DNA of 64,000 nucleotides from Favolaschia claudopus (GCA_037176885.1 JAWWNJ010000028.1:1302001-1366000); one strand, 5' to 3'. Positions 46,841 through 59,266 are shown, counted from the first letter of the stretch. Translations and numbers: made by a program. The notes: generated from the letters alone by a model not told the origin.

Positions 46841-49800
46841 ATGGATTTTCGTCCCGTTGATCCAACAACTTTCTTTGCTCAACCCACTCCACGGCCTAAA
46901 AAGCCCCCCCCTCCACCCCCAATTCCAGTTACCCCTGCAGGGCAACCTGCTTCAAATTCTACTTCTACAGCTTCGTCGAGCCAGCAACGGCTGTGTGCCC
47001 CTCGCAGAAGCAAATGGGAAAAAATGCACGACATTCTTGGCCATATCTCCAAGGATCTGGATGGCTTAGGCAACTTTCTCGAGCTGCTATTCTACCACCG
47101 GCCACATGGTACTAAAGACGTCCGGACGAGTCGACACAAAACAATGGTTACCCATTTTCTGCAGGGGCGAACAAATGTCAAAATGGGGCATATTATCGAG
47201 CTTATCTACCGTCATCGGCAAAGTCAACCACCGCCAACGTCTGCCGAGCGAGAGCTGGCATTTTCTAGTCGCATCCCTCACACCGACATTTGTCATGCCC
47301 GCCCTGCTCTCTCCGCATGGGCCTTGATTCTTGTTGGTCAAGAAGCGAGAAGGGAAATTGGGAGACTCACACAAAACGATCCTACCGATCCGACGGACAC
47401 TACGCAGCTGCGCGCTTCGACAAATGGACGGGTTCAGGATGCTGTTGTTGCCGACTGGGATACTCTGGCAGACAACATGAGCATTTCAAAAATTGCTGCT
47501 AAATACTCGAAACGCGGCACCGTACCTTGGTATCTTACCGAGATGATGTCTGCATCCAAGAAAGATGGTGTCATTGTAGTTCGACAAAGACGCCCGCACA
47601 CTACGGCAAGTAGTTCAACTCAAATGTGATATTTCTGCTCAACTAATTTCCAGATACAAGTTGGTGCTATCAGTAGCTTTATTCTGGCTCGGAATCGCTA
47701 CGCTAGCGGTTATCTCGCCCTTCCTCTTGCGGTATGGCAGTTTGCGTGCAAATCTCATGTTGATGAGAAGCGGATATTCAGCCGTTTTGGACTCACTGTG
47801 CATGACACGACCGCACGAGCATGTCTGGATTCACTGACTGATACGGGTTTAGAGAAAATGTGTCAATCAATTGCAGAGGGAATTGAGAGGGGCGAGATGC
47901 TCTGGCAGTATACCCTCGACAATGTCCAGCAATTTTGCCGTCAACGAGATCTTCGTCTCGGACGGCAAGATATTCTCAAGGTTGGCTGTGCCGCGACGGC
48001 AATCTTGCTCGAGGATTGCGCTCCGGGGGCTTTCAATCTGCAAGATCACCTCAATCGCATGGTGAAACAGGAGCGGAAGGAAATGACGACCGAGTCATTG
48101 TACTTGGATATCGACTGGGACTATATTCACGAATTAACCGCCTTACACTGGGTCCGCATTCTTGTCGAATTCCTCCCCCAGCTTGCGTTTCTCCGAAAAG
48201 ATGTTGAAGAGATCTTCCACTCAGAGAGAATGACCAAACGGCGCCTCCCCCCCGACGGTAAAACTGTTGTTCAACCTCTCGGAACGAATGCCGAGCGGGA
48301 AACAGAGACGCAAGGAATGATGCGGGCAATGCTCGATTTCGAGGCGCAAATGGGATTGGACGAGAAGGCCATGGAGGGTCTCATTATCACACCTCGAGGG
48401 GACGGCGCTTCGATTGCGGCAATGTGGCGCATTAAAAAATATCTCTCAGCACATCCGAACCACTACAAGGCTTTTCAAAATTGCGTACCTCCCGGCCCCG
48501 AAATCTGGCATACACGTTGGACTCAGCTCAATTCGATCTCAGCGAATTGCTATGGTGCCGCCTCTGCACAAGATCCTTTTGCATTATCGAAGAGTGCGAC
48601 TGCAGTAGGAGCAAAGCGGCCTAGCGACTTGAAAAAGGTTGATTTCTGGCCTGTTTCACGCAGCATGGCTCTGTTCTTTGAGGCTCGGGTGTTGGACTGC
48701 TGGCGGTACGAAGCACATTCTATTTGGCGTTCATGATTGTTAACTTGAGAGCATTTTCAGTATATTTTTCGGCGTTGAAGATCTCTTGACAGATTTCCCA
48801 ACATCGAACTCCCCTCTGCCTCGGATTGACACGTTGTTGTCGAATGCCAGTACTCTAGTGCGCCGCTACGCATCTCAAGACGCATATCATCAGGCTCTTG
48901 ACCGCGATTTTTATGACTCGTCAAGCTCGGAGATGCGTGTTCCACTGGGGACACCGTGGACGAAACCGATCGCCGAGCAGACTCTGAATTTGGAGCCGTC
49001 ATCTGGGGATCCAGGAGACGGCGATGAAGCCGCCGACGCCGCAGGCCATCTCGGGGAGTATATTGAACCGGGAGAGCAGGCCCCCGAAATTGCAAAATCA
49101 GATGAGGAGGAGGTGCCGAAGAAAAGGAAGAAGAAGAGCAAGTCGAAGAAGACGATCGATCATGTCGAAGCAGATGACTTCTCGGGAGATCACACTCTTG
49201 CGAACGAGTGCCTATTCTTGCAGGATATGGGTTGGTGGGTCATTGCAGCGCACGCTGTACCTGACGGAGAAGTCGGCCAGCTTTGAGAGATAATGAAGGT
49301 TTCAATCATAAAATTATTTCAACCTAAGTTCAGCTTACTTATAATTCGGCAGATTTGGATTTTCTGCTTCTCTGGATCGTCCAACCGCAATTACGCGAAC
49401 TATCTGCTCGAAACTTACTGCTTGCACCGGTATGAAGCATCTAGAGACTTTTCTGACGCGATGTTCAACAATTGGCTTGTTAACATGAGCGGAAAGAAAT
49501 ATACCGAATGTGATTATAACCAGGAGGACTTTAACAAATGGCTTGAAGAACTGGTAGAGCACCATGGGGGCGACTTCGACGATCATTTTTATCGACACAC
49601 CCTTGCTCCGAATGTCTTTCATTTCCTACGGTTCAAGGAGGAAATCGAGGAAGCTTTCGAATTGAAACGAAGGAGTAAAACGCACGGCGCCCCTCACCTA
49701 CGGAACGAGTTTCAACAACTGCTTCGTATGCACAAAGAAGACGAACTTCACCTCTTTCGGCCTCATCGAACGTATAACCAAGCAGCGATCAACCATCTAG

Positions 49801-50159
49801 GAACTGGGTATGAACGCTTGGAGGACGGACGCATGGACAAGTTTATCGAACAGAGCACGGCTTACTCGGATATCGTGATCAATGTTGTTCGACAATCTCG
49901 CACAGTCACTCCAGAACCACCAGATGCATTCGGCACGCAGGATCTAGAAGAGATGATTCGAGCGGGAGAGGAAGCAGATGAAGAGGATTCCGATGACGAT
50001 CCTGACGAATCAGAAGGGATGGAAATTCAAGGTCGTGCTACTGAAGTGGAGTCATCTGATGATGGCGAAGAGGAGGAAGATGAAGATGAGATTGAAGTAC
50101 AAACAGAGTCTGAGGAGGAGGAATATAGTACCGACGAAGAAGAGCAGAATACATTATAA
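46841..50159 (+). CDS. DUF6589 protein, probably with one nonsense codon
   Basis: It resembles the basidiomycete DUF6589 family, a large set of uncharacterised proteins. The ATG at 46841 starts a proline-rich leader, then RRSKWEKMHDILGHISKDL, KYSKRGTVPWYLTEMM, and, after an intron, SFILARNRYASGYLALPLAVW. The typical SRFGLTVHDTTARACLDSL block follows, then DIDWDYIHELTALHW, an acidic and Lys-rich linker, and a last exon with FCFSGSSNRNYANYLLE ending in a long acidic tail. The first intron (47606-47653) has a GC donor (GCAAGT). At 49284-49286 the frame reads GQL-TGA-EIMK just before a good donor, where a Trp-like codon would be expected; the gene is probably interrupted there unless an upstream donor (GTCGGC, 49272) is used. 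Its 3' end overlaps the helicase frame on the other strand. Function unknown. Confidence 0.75.
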
Positions 50160-51389
50160 TGCTAAATTTTCCTGATTCGCACGAACCCCCCCGTTTACGT
50201 GGGACATACTGCGGGCGGAATGATGCTGAGACCGCCGCCGCCTTCTCGAGCGGTACCCGAGAACGTTTGGCTTTGGGCTGCTCGTTAGTTGCGTCATCGA
50301 GCGCAGGGCGTTTGCGCGTAGTAGTCACCGGCCTCGCAGGCACAACCTGTGGCTGTTCTTCTGGCTCGCTAGGTGATCCCTCAAACTCTTCGTCCATGCC
50401 TTCTTCCTCCAAGCGTTCCTCCCGGCGCTTTGCCCGGGCCTTCGCGTTTTTTTCCAGCCGAGCAGCCTCGAATTCCGCTAAAAATGTGCCCTGTAGATTG
50501 TTAACAAGCAGGTACAGAGTCAGTCCATGGCGTTCGTAGTGCTTCCACTTTGGGATAATTAACTTGATGGTCTCGACAGTCGCGATGGCGAAGAATTGGT
50601 CGAGTATCGCGGATATGGTGGGGTTAGGGAAATATGACGAAGCGGGAGTGTAGCCGTGCGAGACGCGCTCGCGCTCTGCCTTATGGACTGTATCCCGGAA
50701 ACGACGCAGATCTGCATCTGCCCGAGCCCGCATTGCTTTGTTCAGTTTGTGGCCTGAATTTGGTGCGGAAGTGGAAACAGGTCGACGCGCTTGGTTCGCG
50801 GGTAAAAATAGAGGGGGAGGCAGAGCGCCGATGGGAAGAGAGGACGGAGGGAAGAATAAGGGGCCAACAAAACGTGGTAGACAATTGCTGCATGGCAGTT
50901 GACGTTCCGCCATAATGCAGTCGAGAAGCGCATTCTCGCCTGTGTTTCCGTAAGTTTTGTTGATGAAGGCGATGAGACAGGTCTTGATAGTGAGCATGAG
51001 GGCCTTATTAGTGCTCATTGCTGCCAGAGTTTTTGTGGCGTTGGTTTGCGTACGCCGTGCGGGTTCTTCAAATAATATGAACATCTCCATAGTTCAGTGG
51101 ATTAAGATCATACCTTGTGCGAGATATTTTTCGGCGGATTTATACGCCGAGTTCTGCGCAAAAACAACGGCACGGCCATTCGATGTTTGATCTCGAACTA
51201 CCCGACCGGCTTGCTGAAGTGTTTGGGCTAGAGTTTGGGGCACACCGAGCATGATGCTATCGAGTAAGACTCGAATATTGAAGCCTTGCCCAAATGCGAC
51301 GGTTGCGACAACAACTTGGCATCCGGGATCGTCCCGAATCAACCTAACGGTCTCCTCGTTGAAACGCTGCACTTGAATATATCGATATG
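50038..51389 (-). pseudogene. RecQ-like helicase, C-terminal fragment
   Basis: A minus-strand fragment of a superfamily-2 helicase. Its visible exon begins RFNEETVRLIRDDPG and continues CQVVVATVAFGQGFNI (motif V region), then LLDSIMLGVPQTLAQ and QQAGRVVRDQ (motif VI; canonical GRVGRD). A short intron after YLAQ leads to a RecQ-like cysteine set: CLIAFINKTYG, then LDC and LPCSNC. The C-terminus is basic with a KRKR-like patch and runs to a stop at 50038, overlapping the DUF6589 tail by about 120 bp. The DEAD-box half (motifs I-IV) should lie to the right of 51389 but is absent; retroelement-like sequence begins there. It probably lost its N-terminal half to that insertion, so no functional helicase is expected. 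Confidence 0.75.
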
Positions 51390-54035
51390 AGATGCAAGGT
51401 GCGCAATGGACTAATCCACTACAAAACACACAAACAACTCAACCAACACACACAACACTCCAACACTTATATATGTCTCAACAAGATACACCAAGTGCTT
51501 CCTATTGAGTTCGTGGGGTCCAATCCGAAATCCAGATGTAGTTCAACTTCGTCTACTGGTCTGAACTGACGCAAAACAAGTTCTTTACTGACTATAGTTT
51601 AGAGGAAATCCGTCCGCGGACTTTCCAATGAACAAGGTATATCGGTTTTTAGGATACAAGACTGGGAGGAACTCCGACAGTCAGGGCGAATTGAATATAG
51701 TAGACACCAGCCAATTGCTAGAAATGCCTCGTACACACACTTCTTACAGTGCCACTGCGACTGTAGACCTGAACTTCCAAGCTCTCAGGTACGTTTGACA
51801 CTCCTTTATATAGCACAAGCTCCAAGGCACTAATCGTATCCCGTCAGGTTACGTGCAGGCAAGTCTGAACACGATGCGTCCGCGGATAGATCGTCTACTC
51901 TCTTCAACTTGGGGAGATACTAGTTCACTCTTAAGCACACTTTCACTTCAACTGATTCTGAGTAGTCCGCGGGTTAAGTGGACCAGTCAAACACAACCCT
52001 GGTAAATGGGGGCGAGCAATGCTCAAACGGGCCAAGTCCTTGGAAGGTTACTGGGTTGGCTATGCCACGACAAAACTCCACAGTCCAAAGTTTCCGCGGG
52101 TGAACGCTTCTAGAAACTTAAGTCTTAATTCACACTTGTCTGAACTTCAACAAATCGTTCCTAATGAAGACAAAAACTAGCAAGCAGATAACTCCAATTT
52201 AAATGCCTCTACGTCCCTGCCTGAGTACACCAACGCCGTCAATGACCTGCGCGCGATGAACTAGACAAACGACGAGAAATACATGGTCTTTTATACTAAT
52301 GCCAAGAAAATACATGATGTAAACAAATCTGAGTCAAGATACAGAAACAATTGAGTTGGGATTGGGTATACGTAGGTCTAGCAGCCGTCTGCCGCTCTGA
52401 ATCGTCACGATCCGTCCATGAAAAGTCATCTATTCTGACCATCTCACGGTTGAATCACTATCTTGGTCATCCGCGGATGTGTATCACTGTTCCGCTCCGA
52501 CGTGTCTCCCCGGCACCCATGTAGATCCTCTGAATCATATGGTTGCTCCACTCCGTCTAGACCTTTCTAGATCTCTAGTTCTGTTTCCAGACCATCAGAT
52601 CACCGTCTAAGACATTCCTATGCTTCAGCGTCAAACTATCTCATCAGCGGCATACAGGAAAGTGCTTCCGTGATGTACATGCCGAGTCCGCGGAGTATCT
52701 TCCGTGACATGATGGATGTCCGCAATCACTGTTCCAGATCCGAGGCATCACCCTGCCGCTGATCCAACGTCCGGCACCCTTATGTTCAAGGTACATTGGT
52801 GCGGCAACTTGTCTGTAAGTCTTCGGCAGGTCCGCGGCGTCTATGTATCTCATAGACCTTTCGTTTGGATACTCCGCGGGCCTTCCTCCGACATTCCGTC
52901 TTGCTTTACTACAAGTCCAGACTGCACTTCAACTCAGTCTTCATCTGTTACTCTTGCAATACCTAAAACCTTGGGTTACTCCGTGTGCCGCGGGCCTCTA
53001 TGATTATCTCCAGTAACGTTACGACCAGCAGCTCGGAGCTCACTCTGATCCTCCTTCAAGTCACCATGAACAGGAGTACTGACTTCCTATTGATAGTCGA
53101 GTAAAGCCCTTAGTGCCATGCAGCTAATATGGGTATTTGTGCCACAAGTCACTACAAAAGCTAGATAAATACGCGCAAAATTGACCACGCGTATCATCTC
53201 CCCTTCACTAAATCTAGACCGTCCTCGGTCTACCATTTGTAGCCCTCAGTGTACTAGATATTGAGTGGTCCGCGGACTGACTGCGTCCGGCTAGACGTTC
53301 TAATTTTTATAGCGCCTACACACATGCACACTTTTTCACCATTTATTGGTTTTGAATCTGCAAGCAGAATTCAACCAAGTCCGTTGGTCCCAACTTGTGC
53401 TCAGCAAAATCTATTTTTAGACTTTTTGCTTCCACAGACGCCGATCATTACGTCATTGACATTTCCTGTCTGACTTTTATCAAGACAGGGGGTGTGCACT
53501 CAATCTGCACTCCTCCACTCAATTTTCTCCATAGTCGACAAATTTTTCGACTAACCCTAACCTTATACTCGCGATTTAACGCTTGGACCCTTGGGCGCTT
53601 CCCTGGTCCTTCAGAATCCTTATCTGCGCCTATCTAATCGTTTAGGCGCCGGCTCAATACAATCGTCGCCTTCTATCAAAAACAAGGTTTTGTCCAAGGT
53701 TCGCTGCGGAGAACCTCTTCCAAAGCTTGCTAATAATAGGTTGCTTCCGAGCCTTCCCTTATCGGGCCTCAGATAAGATCTGAATACAGTAGTCGCCGCG
53801 GCGGAGGGCTTCTAGCAAATTTTGCCTAAGTCCGCTCCGCCACATATACTGGCTGGGCTGGACTTAGAGCTAAATTCTCTCTCTTCCCTTTACCACCACC
53901 ACCACATATAGTGCTTTGCACTGTGTGGTCCCACTGCTTTTTGGATCCCTCTTCGTTGCTCGACGCCCACGTCGCTCAACGCATCAACCATTCCGACTGT
54001 CTTTCGACTCTCCCTGACGCTCGTCGTCGGCGGAG
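51390..54035. other. Left terminal region of the element, candidate LTR
   Basis: No coding sequence is seen in 2.6 kb. If Pol (minus) is the sense strand, this is the 3' end of the element and should include the 3' LTR. It contains ten of the CCGCGG sites, the telomere-like CTAACCCTAACC at 53551-53562, and a C/T tract at about 53873-53892 that reads as a purine tract on the Pol strand. Near its right end it must also hold the promoter of the first plus-strand gene. Confidence 0.45.
51468..51474 (-). promoter_or_regulatory. TATA-like box in the putative LTR
   Basis: On the minus strand the sequence reads ACATATATAAGTGTTGG. It sits about 80 bp from the point where helicase sequence resumes, the geometry expected for a U3/R promoter near the end of an LTR oriented like Pol. 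It is suggestive only. Confidence 0.3.
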
Positions 54036-55824
54036 ATGGCGTCTCCCACCAAATCTGCATCCAAGACGTCCGTTCCTGCAACGTCTCCGCGCGCACCAGC
54101 GTCTTCTTCGTCTAGTTCTGAGTCTGAAGACACCCGTCCCGCGCCTCTGGATTCAGACGTCTGCCGTCGACTCTCGAAGCTGCCTATCTCCCTTTCGGCG
54201 TCCGATCCTCGTGCCGAACATTGGGCTCCGTTTGATGTCGAGGCTGCTCGCAACTTCCACGAGCTCAACCACATTGACGAGCCGCCCATTTCCGACCAAG
54301 TTCAACGCATCAAGGCGTTCTATCCCATCATCGTACGTGGTATTATACCTTCTAATTGTCTAGGATATTAACCATTCTCCGTAGCGCGAATATCGTAAAC
54401 GCGAGAACATCCCTCCCGAAGTGGAGCTGTTCTTGTGGTCTTCTGCTCGTCTTATCCTAGGAGTGATCGAGGCGCTCTCCGCCGCCAAACTCAAAGTTTC
54501 CAACACCGTTCGCCTGGCTTACAACGCCGCGCGCCCTGCTCAGAGCTTCCGCTGCCAGTTTGATATGTCCGACCGTACTGTCAACGTGATCCCGGAGACG
54601 TTCCTTCTGCCAAAAATCGCTAAGAAGGTGGTCCGTGTGCGCAACGTTGCTGAGTCCGACGTTGAAGCTGACCCTCAGGGGACAGTTTCCGTTGTCGACT
54701 CTGACGCGCCTCTTGCTAAACGTCGCAAGTTGGAAGTGCATGTCGCGGTTCCATCTCGCTCCGCTCCCGCGCCGGCTGCGCCCTCGGAGCCTGTTGCTCC
54801 GCCCGTCGTTCCTGTCGCGCCCGTCGCTCCGATCCGTACCATCGCTATCACCAACCGCGACGAGCTGCTTGCCGTTTCTCTTTCCATGCCGAAGGGCGAT
54901 GCCCCTGCTCCAGCATTGATGCAGATTCCGCATCATTATGTTCAGGACTCTCTTAATCCTTCTCTGTACTCTGCCACAGCTTTCCCTTGTATTGAATGCG
55001 TCTCGCATCTCCGGCGTTGCCCCGGGATTGACGAAGCCACCCCGCGCGCAACGTCGTGTGCGCCTTGTGCTCAGACTCATAAGAAGTGTTCCTTAAACTG
55101 GCCGGCCAATAAACTCTCGAAGCTCATCGAACAACTCCGCCCTTATCAAAACTTGGCGCCGCAGACTATCGCCTCGTATCTTCAAAAGCTGTACCAGGCG
55201 ACTCTCGACTCGGAGCACACCGCCGCCTTGCACGCCCGCGCACTTAGCGCTCAACGTCTCGCTGCCCAGGATCTGGCCGTCGTCGTCCGTAATGCCGACA
55301 ACTCGTTGACGGATGCTGCGTTTCAGCAGATCTTTGAAGACCCAGCGGACGCCGTTCATTTGCGGGAAGTGGTGGACTCGTTCTTTGACCTGGAGCCTGA
55401 ATTCTTCGCCCAGGCGGCGTTCCTCTCGGACAATCCCACGTCCTCCGTCATCGCGCCCCCCGCTGGTTCGGCTGCAGGTACTCGCGGAACTTTCCATCCT
55501 GCTTTTTCCAACCGACGCCTTCCGCGCCCGCTTTTTGGAGAAGTCGACGCGTCTCTGCTTCCAGGAACCTTAACTGGTCCTTTGGAACGAGACCCCGCTC
55601 CTCACTTCGCTTCTGCGCCGTTGGCTCCCCCCGCGGTCTATGTTCCGCCGGCGTCTTCTGTCTCCGTCCTTCTGAACTCACCCCCCGCCCAACCGTCTTT
55701 TGGTCCTGCTGGGGTGATCAAACGCAGGAAGTCCAAACGACCTCCGTTTGTCGAGGGTAGTTCTAAGGATGGACAGGATGGGAAGGAACGTCGTCGTTCG
55801 CAGCGCAAGCATACGTCTCCCTGA
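54036..55824 (+). CDS. Element gene 1: Zn2Cys6-like protein, unknown function
   Basis: Two exons (54036-54332 and 54385-55824) join in frame to give 578 residues. A Ser-rich start (MASPTKSASKTSVP) is followed by a predicted helical region (SDQVQRIKAFYPII, REYRKRENIPPEVELFLWSS). Next come a Pro/Ala/Val-rich linker with a KRRK basic patch, then a cysteine cluster CIEC, RRCPG, SCAPC, KKC. Its spacing is C-x2-C-x6-C-x12-C-x2-C-x6-C, which matches the fungal Zn2Cys6 binuclear cluster, although that cluster usually sits at the N-terminus of transcription factors. A helical segment and a basic C-terminus (KRRKSKRPP, RRRSQRKH) follow. It could bind DNA or RNA of the element; that is inference. I do not recognise the family as a whole. 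It is the first of three plus-strand genes. Confidence 0.75.
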
Positions 55825-56880
55825 ACGCTTTCTTGTTTTTATATACGCATAACATACTTATACGCTGGACTCCTTGCGCGGTAGGCTGCCGCTTAGAAAG
55901 CCAAAAATATGTATATCTTGTATAGATCCCCGGGCTTGTTACATAGTCTAATTGCTTTAGATAGCCCATTCTGTAGACATGTAACCGCCCCCACCAATGT
56001 TACTAGCGCCAACGGCGCCAATTGCTGCTCTTCTGATTCAACCGTGTGAACCTCCTTCCTTATGAGAAATACCTTAGTGCTTAACTTAGCGCCAGAAATT
56101 AGCGCCGGCCTTAGCGCCTTGGCTTCTCGGACTCCGGCAACTCTTTCTTACCGGCCGATCATCGGATCGATCAAATATGATCCGATCACGGTGATCTCCG
56201 CTACTCAACTTTTTCAACCAAGTGCGAATTTTACCAAGTCCCAACTGCTTTTATAATCCAAATTGAGTCATCAGATGTCGATCCTCAATTCAAATTACTT
56301 GTTTCACAGTAGAACGGCTTCAACTTCTTAACTCTTTGCAGAATCCTGGTCCGCGGAGTTTCAGCTTCAACTTTTATTCAAGTAATGTAGTCTCATTGAA
56401 TCTTCAATTTCTTGCTAGTTCTCGCCACTTCATTTTCTGGTGAACTCCGGGGACTTGCCGTCTGACGCGTCTCCGCGGCCCTCCATCAATCAGTGTCGCA
56501 AGTCACTGCGTGTAGAAACCGATCATCAATATCCTCCCAATCAGGATTCCATGACTTCCGATTTTGAAAACATCGGCCTCAATCGCCTATTCTTGGTGAA
56601 ACAAATTTCTCCAAGCCTAGATATGGTAACAGACGCATGGACGCGCGGACGGCACACCGCCCATTCCGTGTCTTGGCTCCCTCTCTCCCCCCAACTAAAA
56701 TAAAACATGCGTCCTCGCATGCAGTTATATCAGCGAAAGAATTGAGTTGCCATGCGTCTTGGCGTGTTCCACCGATTTGCGCCTTTGTAACCAAGTTATC
56801 GTAACTCCCCGGACCTTTTGCACATAAAAGCCAGAGGTCCGCTCCGCTAAACTTCGTCTCGTTCTGACCACTTCCATGCA
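55825..56880. other. Spacer between element genes 1 and 2
   Basis: About 1.05 kb with no coding evidence. It carries several GGCGCC or AGCGCC words near 56010-56120 and CCGCGG at 56351 and 56473. CACATAAAAGCC near 56820, about 60 bp before the next ATG, is TATA-like. Confidence 0.4.
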
Positions 56881-58583
56881 ATGGCGCCTGACCGCCACCC
56901 TCCGCCTGCACTCCAGACAGCAATCCAAGGCATTCAAGCGGCTCACACTGAATATCGTGGTCTCCGAAAGGCGAAATTCTCGGATGCGATCTGCAACAGA
57001 GCGCTCGACACGGTGCTCGACCGCGTCGTACGTCCGCTATACTCTGCTACTCACTACTATGCTGACCCGCGGGGTTTCTTCCAGACCGGATTTCTCCCAA
57101 TGGCCTCCGCGCTCCAGCACCCCCAGAATGCTACCGTCACCCAGATCATTCTAGGACTCCCTGACCAGCTTCAACTCGCTGTCAACGAGCACGGCTTCCG
57201 CATTCCTAGCAGCCACAACGTTACGCTCAACCAGTTGATCAACCGCTACCACAATGCTAAGAAGAAAAAGAAGAAGGACGAAAAGGCCAAGGTATGCCCT
57301 CGTTATTTCATCCCTCTTTCTCAGCTTCTCTACTGACTTATCCCTTTCAGCACAAGTCCAAGGAGGCTGCCGAGGATACCGACGGTGACGACTCCGCGGA
57401 TGAGGCGTCTGTCGCTGACCAGGTATTCTCCAGGCGTTCTCCACATTACGATTCACTTTAATCGTCTACAGATGGACGTCGACAAGGAGGAAGGTATGAA
57501 TATTACTCCCTACTTGCTTGCCGCGTACGGGGCCAATTACCGTGCAGGTTCTGGCGCGGTCCCCGGAGGTCTTTCGTTCACCAAGACCAACGGTAACAAG
57601 AACAACAAGAAGAATAATTCCCGCGGAACGGTGCGCTCCGCTTTATTCCCTGTTTTCTTGTCCGTCCATCTTATTTTCATGGCAGATCAACGTGTGTGGG
57701 TCCTGTTCGTCGACTCAACACTCGATTGACATCTGCCCCGTCAAGCCCAAGGACTCCAAAATCTCCGAGGGTAAGGCGCACAAGAAACGCGATGCGTCAG
57801 TCGAAATCGTTGACGATCCGATTCCAGAGGATATGTTCCAAAACGTTTGTCGCACTGTTGTACGCTCCTCTTCCATGCATCTTACTCACTTGAAAATTTC
57901 TTCTCCTTCAGCGCAAGCTCAGAGCTCAGGCCGCCCAAGAGGAACAAGCCTTTCTCGACCAGGACGACTCGATGGTACGTAATCAACTTCTCACGGTTGA
58001 ATCACTCTAATACTCTCTTCGTATTAGGTGGAACCTCCCGCGGACCTTCAGGTGAGTCTAACTTTTCGTTATACGACTCCCCTTCACTGATTTCGACCCC
58101 AGCCTCCCGCGGAGATCTCTGATCCTGATGATGCCGCTCGTGGTCGCAAGCGTACTCGCCTGGCGGACGCGGCAGTCGATATGCTCCACGAACCCAACTT
58201 CCCGAGTACGTTTTAACGTCCTTTACTCCGCTATTCATCTCACTTGTACAACAGATCTTCATCATGATCTCATTGTCATCACGGACCCTGCGGTCATGGA
58301 CAAAGCGGTTCAAAACGCCAATATCCATGCTGAAGAAATGGATCCCCACGACTTTCGCACTCAGTCGGAGTTTCTTCGCCACAGCATGCGCTCCGCGGCC
58401 TTCAAGTTTCGCTTCTGGTTGTCGGAATACAATAAGTACGACGACCAGCTCGAGAAGCTTACATCGGACTTCTACCAGAAGTATCCTGATGACAGGCCTA
58501 TCCGTCGTCCGCACAGCGCGCATGGTGTACGCAATTTCGTTTTTGCGCACTGGTCCCTACCTAACGCGCCCTCGCAGCCTTAA
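56881..58583 (+). CDS. Element gene 2: Gag-like CCHC zinc-knuckle protein with seven introns
   Basis: Eight exons (56881-57291, 57351-57422, 57472-57630, 57686-57859, 57912-57974, 58028-58051, 58103-58205, 58255-58583) sum to an exact 445 codons. The first exon is predicted helical (FSDAICNRALDTVLDRVV) and ends in a lysine run. After an acidic exon, exon 4 carries CGSCSSTQHSIDIC, exactly the C-x2-C-x4-H-x4-C nucleocapsid knuckle. The C-terminal exon contains FRTQSEFLRHSMRSAAFKFRFW. Exons 2-6 are all multiples of three, so exon skipping would keep the frame. Gag-type RNA packaging is the natural guess, but a capsid fold is not evident. A spliced Gag-like gene opposite in strand to Pol is unusual. 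CCGCGG occurs in several exons. Confidence 0.78.
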
Positions 58584-59266
58584 ATCCTTAGCTAGGATTA
58601 TTTAGCTACAAGTTTCCGTTTCCTTTTATCGTTGTGTCTTCAACAGACACCTTGTGTCTTCAACAGACACATCTCCGCTGCTCAACCAGCAACCACAGTC
58701 TCTTATCAGCCCGGGCGTATCGTATCTTCAGTAGTGCTTGCAATACAATTGTTTTGCCAAGCCATTCCTGTGTGATTTCCCTTGCTTTCTTCAATTCTGA
58801 GAGTGAAACTCCGCTCCGCGGGGTGCCAAATCTCCGTTTCTGACTTTGAACAACCTCTCATTTCTTCGTCAAAAGAGCCGCGGGAGCCTTAGCGTCTTTA
58901 GCCTTCAATTGCTTACGCTGGTTGATTCCCTACATGCTCAAATTCTGAATGAATGATGGTCCTATCATCAACTTCAACTGACACTCCGTTCCAGGCTTAT
59001 CTGTTTCCTTCTCCGCAACGCTTGTCGTTCGTAGTGAGGGGTCCGCGGGCCTCAATTTCTCTACAAATTGGGTTTCTTTCCGCTGGATGCCATTCAAAAC
59101 GCTCCGACGGCACTGCGTTGAACCATTTAAGCTGTGATTGCTCAGTCAACCGATCGCAACTACACTCCTGAGTGTCCAAAGTGCTGGGTAATGTCTCAGC
59201 AGCCCTGTCTGACTTAAGGACAGCTGCGCGGAGCTTCCAAATCCCAAATACCCCTTCCGCTCTTTT
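58584..59266. other. Spacer between element genes 2 and 3
   Basis: No gene is seen. It contains the tandem hairpin repeat at 58632-58670, CCGCGG at about 58815, 58878 and 59043, and presumably the terminator of gene 2 and promoter of gene 3. Confidence 0.4.
58632..58670 (+). repeat. Tandem hairpin repeat in the 3' flank of gene 2
   Basis: Two direct copies of TTGTGTCTTCAACAGACAC lie back to back (20-bp period), starting about 50 bp after the gene 2 stop. Each copy contains GTGTCT and AGACAC separated by TCAAC, so each can form a perfect 6-bp stem with a 5-nt loop. Confidence 0.85.

Noticed and set aside
53873..53892. Polypurine tract (on the Pol strand) marking an LTR border
   Set aside because: It is not followed by a TG that would open an LTR, and it may simply be a pyrimidine-rich promoter element of gene 1.
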